From NCBI GenBank assembly GCA_016869915.1, contig VGDA01000250.1, positions 1 through 5,836 on the forward strand: DNA of 5,836 bases. The letters run 5' to 3'. The DNA comes from Alphaproteobacteria bacterium. Lineage in GTDB: Bacteria; Pseudomonadota; Alphaproteobacteria; CACIAM-22H2. The position numbers and the translations under genes are program-made. This document shows positions 1-4,933 of this stretch, one piece after another (within the stretch, counting starts at the first letter, position 1; every line of letters starts with the position of its first letter). The notes beneath the pieces are model-generated. The model had not been told where the DNA came from. It made no database searches and worked only from the letters and a program-made list of their open reading frames with translations.

Positions 1-1025
1 ACGTTCCAGGTTTCGGCGTCCCGACCCATGCCGAGGCCAAGGACGTGCTCGCGGGCGCCATGCTGCGCTATGCACGCCTGGAGGCGGAGGCAGGGCCGGT
101 GCAGCGGCCGCGCAACGCCGGCGGCGAGGAGGCCAAGGTCTCGCTGATCGGCGAATTGTTTCCCGCCGACCCGGTCGGCGTGTCGCAGCTGCTGCGACCG
201 CTGGGGCTGGCGTTGGCGCCGCAGATCCCGGCGCGGGAATGGCGCGACCTCTACGGCGCGCTCGACTGCATCGTGGCCGCGGCCGTGCATCCCTTCTACG
301 TCGCCAGCGTGCGCGAGTTCGCCGCGGCGGGGCGCCCTGTGGTCGGGTCGGGACCCGTCGGCCTGGAAGCGACGCTGTCCTGGCTCGATGCGATCGGCAA
401 GGCTGCCGCCGTGCCGTCGGCCAAGATCGACGCTGCCAAGGCGCAGGCACAGGCGACGATCAGCGCGGTCCTCGCCGCTTGCCCGGTCAAGGCGCGGATC
501 TCGCTGTCCGGATACGAGGGATCGGAGCTGCTGGTCGCGCGCCTGTTGGTCGAGGCGGGTGCGGAGGTCCCCTATGTGGGAACCGCCTGCCCGAAGACCC
601 CCTGGAACGAGGACGATCGGGCCTGGCTCGAGGCGAAAGGCGTTCACGTGCAGTTTCGCGCGTCGCTCGAGCAGGACACGGCCGCGATGATGGACATCAG
701 GCCGGACCTCGCGGTCGGGACGACGCCGGTCGTCCAGAAGGCCAAGGAACTCGGCATTCCCGGCCTGTACTACACGAACATGGTCTCGGCGCGTCCGTTG
801 CTCGGCGCCGCCGGGATCGGGTCGCTCGCGGGGATCGTCGCCAACCAGACGCGCGGGGCCGAGCGTTTCCGCACGATGGTCTCGTTCTTCGAGGGCGTGG
901 GCAAGGGCGCGACCGCCGGCTACGGCTTCGCGGGCGTGCCCAAGGAACCTCCGGGCGTCCGCGATCGCTACCGCAAGCTGCTTGCGGCGAAGCGCAAGGC
1001 CGAAGCGCCGACCGGGGAGGTCTAG
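1..1025 (+). CDS. bchY: Chlorophyllide a reductase subunit Y (BchY), 5'-truncated by the window edge
   Basis: BchY and BchZ form the nitrogenase-MoFe-like catalytic component of chlorophyllide a oxidoreductase, which reduces the ring B C7-C8 double bond in bacteriochlorophyll synthesis with electrons from the BchX Fe protein. The frame is open from position 3 with no stop or plausible start before it, so the gene enters from upstream. About 340 codons remain; from memory the family is roughly 480-520 residues, so about 150 N-terminal residues, including expected cluster-ligand cysteines, lie outside. Visible family stretches include VPGFGVPTHAEAKDV at the window start, LIGELFPADPVGVSQLLRPLG, and YVGTACPKTPW further on. 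The ATG at 60 and GTG at 45 are internal codons, not starts. The stop is TAG at 1023-1025, two bases before bchZ. The identification rests on recognition of the sequence and on the adjacent bchZ. Confidence 0.95.
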   Translation, partial: VPGFGVPTHAEAKDVLAGAMLRYARLEAEAGPVQRPRNAGGEEAKVSLIGELFPADPVGVSQLLRPLGLALAPQIPAREWRDLYGALDCIVAAAVHPFYVASVREFAAAGRPVVGSGPVGLEATLSWLDAIGKAAAVPSAKIDAAKAQAQATISAVLAACPVKARISLSGYEGSELLVARLLVEAGAEVPYVGTACPKTPWNEDDRAWLEAKGVHVQFRASLEQDTAAMMDIRPDLAVGTTPVVQKAKELGIPGLYYTNMVSARPLLGAAGIGSLAGIVANQTRGAERFRTMVSFFEGVGKGATAGYGFAGVPKEPPGVRDRYRKLLAAKRKAEAPTGEV

Positions 1026-1027
1026 CG

Positions 1028-2479
1028 ATGCTCGTCCTCGACCATGATCGCGCTGGTGGCTACTGGGGTGCCGTGTACGTGTTCACGGCCGTCCGCGGGC
1101 TGCGCTGCGTCGTCGACGGCCCGGTCGGGTGCGAGAACCTGCCGGTCACCGCCGTGCTCCACTACACCGACGGATTGCCGCCGCACGAATTGCCGGTCGT
1201 GGTGACCGGCCTCTCGGAGGAATCCCTGTCGATGGACGGGACCGAAGGGGCGTTGCGCCGCGCGAACGATTCGCAGGATACCGAACTCCCTGCGGTCGTC
1301 GTCACCGGGTCGATCGCCGAGATGATCGGCGGCGGCGTGACGCCTGAGGGTTCGAACCTGATGCGGTTCATCCCGCGGACGATCGACGAGGACCAGTGGC
1401 AGGCCGCCGATCGCGCGATGACCTGGCTGTGGCAGGAATTCGGCGCCAAGCGGATCAAGCCGAGGCCGAAGGTCGCGCGCGCCGAAGGGACGAAGCCGCG
1501 GATCAACATCATCGGCCCGTGCTACGGCACCTTCAACATGCCGTCCGATCTCGCGGAGATCCGCCGGATCCTCGAGGAGATCGGCTGCGAGATCAACGTC
1601 GTCTTCCCGCTCGGCGCGCATCTCGAGGACGTCAAGCGCCTGCCAGAGGCCGATGCGAATGTCTGCATGTACCGCGAGTTCGGGCGCAAGCTGTGCGAGG
1701 AACTCGACAGGCCCTACCTGATGGCGCCGATCGGCGTGTTCTCGACGACGAAGTTCCTGCGCAAACTCGGCGAGACGGTCGGCGTCGATCCCGAGCCCTT
1801 CATCGAGCGCGAGAAGCACACGACGCTGAAGCCGATCTGGGACCTCTGGCGTTCCGTGACGCAGGATTTCTTCGCCACCGCCTCGTTCGGCGTCTCGGCC
1901 CCCGCGACCTACGCGCGCGGCCTGAAGCGTTTCCTGCAGGACGAGATGGGCGTGCCCTGCGCGTTCGCGTTCGAGCGCACGCCTGGTGCGAAGCCCGACA
2001 ACGCGACGATCCGCGAGACGATCCGACGCACGCCGCCGCTCGTCCTGTTCGGTTCGTACAACGAGCGCATGTACGCGGCCGAGGCAGGATCCCGCGCCGC
2101 GTTCATCCCGGCGTCGTTTCCCGGCGCCATCGTTCGTCGGTCTACCGGCACGCCGTTCATGGGTTATGCCGGGGCGACATATGTCGTCCAGGAATACTGC
2201 AACGCCCTGTTCGATGCCCTGTTCCACATCCTGCCGCTGGGCACGGACCTCGACAAGGTCGACCGCACGCCCTCGAAGATGGCGGCCGTGCCCCCCGACG
2301 CTTGGGACGAGCGCGCGCAGTCGCTGCTCGACCGCGCGGTGGAGTCCGAACCCTTCCTGCTGCGCATCTCAGCGGCGAAACGCATCAAGGACCGCGCGGA
2401 GCGCGAAGCGATCCGGGCGGGTGAACGCAAGGTCACGGCGGAGCACGTCGAACGCGCGCTCGCCGGGGCGGAACACTAG
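1028..2479 (+). CDS. bchZ: Chlorophyllide a reductase subunit Z (BchZ)
   Basis: This is the partner of BchY in chlorophyllide a reductase, a cytoplasmic nitrogenase-like enzyme of bacteriochlorophyll synthesis. It encodes 483 residues, the usual family length. The N-terminus MLVLDHDRAGGYWGAVYVFT is typical. It is followed by DGPVGCENLPVTAVLHYTDG with Cys35, which is well placed to be the single BchZ ligand of the subunit-bridging [4Fe-4S] cluster (inference from the family). Further conserved stretches are VVVTGSIAEMIGGGVTPEG near residues 95-112 and INIIGPCYGTFNMPSDL from residue 159, with Cys165. The C-terminal roughly 60 residues are rich in Lys, Arg and Glu, resembling the POR-type light-independent reductase C-terminal domain. 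The ATG at 1028 is chosen because GGGGAGG at 1014-1020 lies 7 bases upstream and the protein then starts at the family N-terminus. The same frame stays open upstream to 239, but that part is an out-of-frame shadow of bchY. Confidence 0.97.
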   Translation: MLVLDHDRAGGYWGAVYVFTAVRGLRCVVDGPVGCENLPVTAVLHYTDGLPPHELPVVVTGLSEESLSMDGTEGALRRANDSQDTELPAVVVTGSIAEMIGGGVTPEGSNLMRFIPRTIDEDQWQAADRAMTWLWQEFGAKRIKPRPKVARAEGTKPRINIIGPCYGTFNMPSDLAEIRRILEEIGCEINVVFPLGAHLEDVKRLPEADANVCMYREFGRKLCEELDRPYLMAPIGVFSTTKFLRKLGETVGVDPEPFIEREKHTTLKPIWDLWRSVTQDFFATASFGVSAPATYARGLKRFLQDEMGVPCAFAFERTPGAKPDNATIRETIRRTPPLVLFGSYNERMYAAEAGSRAAFIPASFPGAIVRRSTGTPFMGYAGATYVVQEYCNALFDALFHILPLGTDLDKVDRTPSKMAAVPPDAWDERAQSLLDRAVESEPFLLRISAAKRIKDRAEREAIRAGERKVTAEHVERALAGAEH

Positions 2480-2500
2480 GACCCGCCGCGAGCGGGTCTT
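2478..2500 (+). other. Stem-loop overlapping the bchZ stop codon
   Basis: The 7-base arms GACCCGC (2480-2486) and GCGGGTC (2492-2498) are perfectly complementary around the loop CGCGA. The stem can extend by G2479-T2499 (wobble) and A2478-T2500 into the bchZ stop codon. Only two T residues follow, so it does not look like a full intrinsic terminator. It is more likely a 3'-end stabiliser, a processing site or a partial attenuator between bch and puf. Function is inferred. Confidence 0.6.
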
Positions 2501-2506
2501 CGAGAC

Positions 2507-2542
2507 ACGGATGTCCGGATCCATCGCGATCCGCATGTCCGT
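2507..2542 (+). other. Long stem-loop in the bchZ-pufB spacer
   Basis: The arms 2507-2521 and 2528-2542 pair at 14 of 15 positions: 12 Watson-Crick pairs, two G-T wobbles (2512-2537 and 2513-2536), and one C-C mismatch (2515-2534). The loop is CATCGC (2522-2527). No T-run follows. The position is directly upstream of the first antenna gene, so it would sit in the pufB leader or at the 3' end of a bchZ message. The likely role is mRNA stability or processing; this is inference. Confidence 0.65.
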
Positions 2543-2558
2543 TCCCGGCCGCGCGGGA
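2543..2558 (+). other. Short third stem-loop in the pufB leader
   Basis: TCCCG (2543-2547) pairs with CGGGA (2554-2558) around a six-base loop, immediately abutting the long stem-loop before it. Alone it is a weak call in GC-rich DNA; its value is as the third member of a tandem run at 2478-2558. Confidence 0.35.
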
Positions 2559-2587
2559 GTTGCGCGGTAACGGCTGCAAGGCCAGTC

Positions 2588-2608
2588 AGAGGAGGCCATC
2601 TCCATGGC
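2588..2608 (+). promoter_or_regulatory. pufB ribosome binding site, possibly structured
   Basis: AGAGGAGG at 2588-2595 is a strong Shine-Dalgarno sequence 8 bases before the pufB ATG at 2604. Two mutually exclusive small helices are possible: GGAG (2591-2594) with CTCC (2600-2603), and GCCAT (2595-2599) with ATGGC (2604-2608), which would cover the start codon. The ribosome site itself is clear; regulation by the helices is speculative. Confidence 0.6.
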
Positions 2609-2804
2609 AGTAGGTACCAGGGGCTTCAACGACAACGAAGCCCAGGAGTTCCACCGCTACTTCGTCCAAGGCTTCGTGATCTTCACGGGCATCGCCGTCG
2701 TCGCCCACATCCTCGCGTGGATGTGGCGTCCGTGGTTCCCGGGTCCGAAGGGCTACTCGATGCTCGAGCAGGGCATCCAGGTGGCTCAGACCTTCATCGC
2801 ATAG
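2604..2804 (+). CDS. pufB: Light-harvesting 1 (core antenna) beta polypeptide PufB
   Basis: This is the beta subunit of the LH1 ring that surrounds the reaction centre and passes excitation energy to it. It is a 66-residue, single-span inner-membrane protein. The N-terminal cytoplasmic part carries the conserved EAQEFHRYF with His17. One hydrophobic span (about residues 20-41) follows, with AHILAWMWRPW, where His35 is the expected axial ligand of bacteriochlorophyll and Trp44 (+9) is in the usual place. After WRPWFPGPKGYS, where shorter homologues end, there are 14 more residues, MLEQGIQVAQTFIA. The start at 2604 is set by the strong AGAGGAGG 8 bases upstream. pufA begins 12 bases after the stop, so the two antenna genes are co-translated or at least co-transcribed. 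Confidence 0.96.
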   Translation: MAVGTRGFNDNEAQEFHRYFVQGFVIFTGIAVVAHILAWMWRPWFPGPKGYSMLEQGIQVAQTFIA

Positions 2805-2816
2805 AGGGAGGCGGAA

Positions 2817-2999
2817 ATGTGGCGTATCTGGAAGCTGTACGATCCCCGACAGGCCTTGGTCGCGATGGCCGTGTTCCTGTTCACGCTGGCGATCGTGATC
2901 CACTTCATCCTGCTGAGCACGGATCGCTTCAATTGGATCGAGGGTCCCCGCAAGGTGGGCTCCGCTCTGATCGAGCAATCCCTCCGCATGCTGACCTGA
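2817..2999 (+). CDS. pufA: Light-harvesting 1 (core antenna) alpha polypeptide PufA
   Basis: This is the alpha subunit of the LH1 ring, 60 residues, pairing with PufB to hold bacteriochlorophyll and carotenoid in the membrane. The start MWRIWKLYDPRQAL is the classic alpha N-terminus. The membrane span covers about residues 13-34 and contains IHFILLST, with His29 as the bacteriochlorophyll ligand. Trp40 in RFNW (+11 from the His) is the usual hydrogen-bond donor to the pigment acetyl group. A tail of about 20 residues follows, starting EGPRKVGSAL. AGGGAGG at 2805-2811, straight after the pufB stop, is the ribosome site and fixes the ATG at 2817. The downstream spacer carries strong hairpins, which probably protect this short message. 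Confidence 0.96.
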   Translation: MWRIWKLYDPRQALVAMAVFLFTLAIVIHFILLSTDRFNWIEGPRKVGSALIEQSLRMLT

Positions 3000-3028
3000 A
3001 CGCGGCGAGAGTCGCGCGCGGACGAGGA

Positions 3029-3061
3029 CGGGACGGAAGGTCGCTCTTCCGTTCCGTCCCG
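3029..3061 (+). other. Stem-loop 1 in the pufA-pufL spacer
   Basis: CGGGACGGAA (3029-3038) and TTCCGTCCCG (3052-3061) form a perfect 10-pair stem around a 13-base loop. An alternative register pairs GGAAG (3035-3039) with CTTCC (3046-3050). No T-run follows. In Rhodobacter a hairpin at this same place stabilises pufBA mRNA against 3' decay relative to pufLM; the same role is inferred here from position and strength. Confidence 0.75.
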
Positions 3062-3064
3062 GCC

Positions 3065-3091
3065 TGCCTCGCCGCCCCAGGGCGGCAGGCG
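3065..3091 (+). other. Stem-loop 2 in the pufA-pufL spacer
   Basis: GCCT (3066-3069) plus GCCGCC (3071-3076) pairs with GGCGGC plus AGGC (3081-3090). This gives ten Watson-Crick pairs with one bulged C at 3070 and a CCAG tetraloop; T3065-G3091 may extend it. It starts four bases after the first stem ends, so the two would stack as a tandem block upstream of the pufL ribosome site. Function is inferred as mRNA stabilisation or segmental decay control. Confidence 0.7.
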
Positions 3092-3120
3092 ACCGCGCGC
3101 TCCCGACGGAGGACACCAAG

Positions 3121-3945
3121 ATGGCGATGCTGAGTTTCGAGCGGAAGTACCGCGTCCGGGGCGGTACGTTGATCGGCGGAGACCTGTTCGACTTCTGGGT
3201 CGGACCGTTCTACGTCGGCTTCTTCGGGGTCACGACGGCCTTCTTCTCGTTGGTCGGTACCCTGCTGATCTTCGTCGCGGCGGCCGACGGCCCGACATGG
3301 AACCCCTGGCAGATAAACATCGCTCCCCCCGACCTCAGCGTCGGGCTGGGGCTCGCGCCGCTGAAGCAAGGCGGGTTCTGGCAGGTCATCACGGTCTGCG
3401 CGATCGGCGCCTTCGTCTCCTGGGCGCTGCGCGAGGTCGAGATCTGCCGCAAGCTTGGCATCGGCTACCACGTCCCGTTCGCCTTCTCGGTGGCGATCTT
3501 CGCCTATGTGACGCTGGTGGTGATCCGCCCCGTCCTGATGGGCGCCTGGGGGCACGGGTTCCCGTACGGCATCATCAGCCATCTCGATTGGGTGTCGAAC
3601 ACGGGCTACCAGTACCTGCACTTCCACTACAATCCCGCGCACATGCTCGCTGTGACGTTCTTCTTCACGACGTGCCTCGCGCTGGCGCTGCACGGCGCGC
3701 TCGTGCTCTCGTCGACCAATCCCGCTCCGGGCGAGCACGTCAAGACGCCCGAGCACGAGGACACCTATTTCCGCGACTCGATCGGCTACTCGGTCGGGAC
3801 GCTGGGGATCCATCGCGTCGGCCTCATCCTGGCGCTCAACGCCGGTTTCTGGAGCGCGATCTGCATCGTCATCAGCGGTCCGTTCTGGACACGCGGCTGG
3901 CCGGAGTGGTGGGGCTGGTGGCTCAACCTTCCGGTCTGGCGCTGA
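3121..3945 (+). CDS. pufL: Photosynthetic reaction centre L subunit
   Basis: This is one half of the type-2 reaction-centre core, a five-helix inner-membrane protein of 274 residues; spans are roughly 33-53, 84-112, 116-140, 171-199 and 226-250. It aligns without gaps to the Rhodobacter sphaeroides L subunit (from memory) through the special-pair region, offset by the initiator Met. Ligands in R. sphaeroides numbering are present: His153 (accessory bacteriochlorophyll, SHLDW), His168 and His173 (special pair, FHYNPAHM), and His190 and His230 (non-haem iron). The QB proton-path residues Glu212, Asp213 and Ser223 are present in HEDTYFRDSIGYS, and Glu104 is in REVEICRKLG. His occupies L166 where R. 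sphaeroides has Asn. The C-terminus stops at LPVWR, about 7 residues shorter than R. sphaeroides but near other species. GGAGGA at 3108-3113 supports the ATG at 3121. Confidence 0.98.
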   Translation: MAMLSFERKYRVRGGTLIGGDLFDFWVGPFYVGFFGVTTAFFSLVGTLLIFVAAADGPTWNPWQINIAPPDLSVGLGLAPLKQGGFWQVITVCAIGAFVSWALREVEICRKLGIGYHVPFAFSVAIFAYVTLVVIRPVLMGAWGHGFPYGIISHLDWVSNTGYQYLHFHYNPAHMLAVTFFFTTCLALALHGALVLSSTNPAPGEHVKTPEHEDTYFRDSIGYSVGTLGIHRVGLILALNAGFWSAICIVISGPFWTRGWPEWWGWWLNLPVWR

Positions 3946-3955
3946 GGGGGCGACC

Positions 3956-4933
3956 ATGGGGATCGAATACCAGAACATCTTCACCCGCGTGCAGGCGCGC
4001 GCGCACCCGCATGACGGGATCGCGTTGCCGGCGGGCAACTGGAGCCGCTCCGGAAAGCCCTTCTTCGCGCATCTGATGGGCATCGTCGGCAATGCCCAGA
4101 TCGGACCGATCTATCTTGGCCCGCTGGGCGTGGCGTCGCTCGCCTGCGGCTTCATCGCCTTCGAGATCATCGGGCTCAACATGCTGGCGAGCGTGAACTG
4201 GGATCCGATCCAGTTCGTCCGCCAGTTGTTCTGGCTCGGCCTCGAGCCGCCCGCGCCGAAATATGGCCTCAGGCTGCCCCCGCTGAACGAGGGCGGCTGG
4301 TGGCTGATGGCCGGGTTCTTCCTCACCGCCTCGATCCTGCTGTGGTGGGTGCGGATGTACCGGCGCGCAAGGCAGCTCGGGCTCGGCACGCATGTCGCGT
4401 GGGCCTTCGCCGCCGCGATCTGGCTCTACCTCGTGCTCGGCTTCATCCGGCCGGTGCTGATGGGCAGCTGGAGCGAGGCGGTCCCGTTCGGCATCTTCCC
4501 GCATCTCGACTGGACGGCCGCGTTCTCGCTGCGATACGGCAACCTCTTCTACAACCCGTTCCACATGCTCTCGATCGTGTTCCTCTATGGATCGACGCTG
4601 CTTTTCGCGATGCATGGCGCGACGATCCTGGCGGTCAGCCGCTTCGGCGGCGAGCGCGAGATCGAGCAGATCATCGACCGCGGCACGGCTTCGGAGCGCG
4701 CGGCGCTGTTCTGGCGCTGGACGATGGGCTTCAACGCCACGATGGAGTCGATCCATCGCTGGGCGTGGTGGTTCGCAGTCCTGTGCCCACTGACCGGCGG
4801 CATCGGCATCCTGCTGACCGGGACCGTGGTCGACAACTGGTACCTCTGGGCGGTCAAGCATCACGTGGCTCCCGCCTACCCGCCCTACCTGCCGGCCGTC
4901 GATCCGGCCAACTTGCCCGGAGCGGTGCGATGA
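3956..4933 (+). CDS. pufM: Photosynthetic reaction centre M subunit
   Basis: This is the second half of the reaction-centre core, a five-span membrane protein of 325 residues. After removing the initiator Met its central numbering matches R. sphaeroides M. His182 (accessory bacteriochlorophyll, PHLDW) and His202 (special-pair ligand, NPFHML) are present. Iron ligands are His219 (AMHGAT), Glu234 (GEREIEQI) and His266 (SIHRW). Tyr210 (FLYGS) and Leu214 are retained, as expected for A-branch electron transfer through a bacteriopheophytin. Trp252 of the QA site is in FWRWTMGFN, and Phe is at M197. The C-terminus runs about 18 residues beyond R. sphaeroides M, rich in Pro and Tyr, as in species whose reaction centre carries a bound cytochrome. 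The ATG lies 10 bases after the pufL stop, behind GAGGGGG at 3944-3950. The stop overlaps the pufC start. Confidence 0.98.
   Translation: MGIEYQNIFTRVQARAHPHDGIALPAGNWSRSGKPFFAHLMGIVGNAQIGPIYLGPLGVASLACGFIAFEIIGLNMLASVNWDPIQFVRQLFWLGLEPPAPKYGLRLPPLNEGGWWLMAGFFLTASILLWWVRMYRRARQLGLGTHVAWAFAAAIWLYLVLGFIRPVLMGSWSEAVPFGIFPHLDWTAAFSLRYGNLFYNPFHMLSIVFLYGSTLLFAMHGATILAVSRFGGEREIEQIIDRGTASERAALFWRWTMGFNATMESIHRWAWWFAVLCPLTGGIGILLTGTVVDNWYLWAVKHHVAPAYPPYLPAVDPANLPGAVR

Noticed and set aside
239..1027. Upstream extension of the bchZ frame inside bchY
   Set aside because: The extension overlaps bchY out of frame, is Arg/Gly-rich, and the family N-terminus with a good ribosome site occurs at 1028.
1022..2227. 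Minus-strand open frame of 401 codons across bchZ
   Set aside because: It is a mirror of the GC-rich bchZ codon pattern. Its translation is Arg/Asp/Glu-rich without any recognisable domain, and bchZ is clearly real on the other strand.
2480..2603. Intrinsic terminator after bchZ
   Set aside because: The stems are strong but only two T residues follow the first and none follow the others; a transcription stop is not supported.
3000..3120. Small gene in the pufA-pufL spacer
   Set aside because: No plus-strand frame with a start and ribosome site fits; the sequence is explained by the two hairpins and the pufL ribosome site.
2929..4092. Minus-strand open frame of 387 codons across pufL
   Set aside because: Low-complexity charged translation with no family motif; it spans a non-coding spacer and parts of three genes on the opposite strand.
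3923..4864. Minus-strand open frame of 313 codons across pufM
   Set aside because: Same pattern of a charged, motif-free shadow produced by high third-position GC in pufM.
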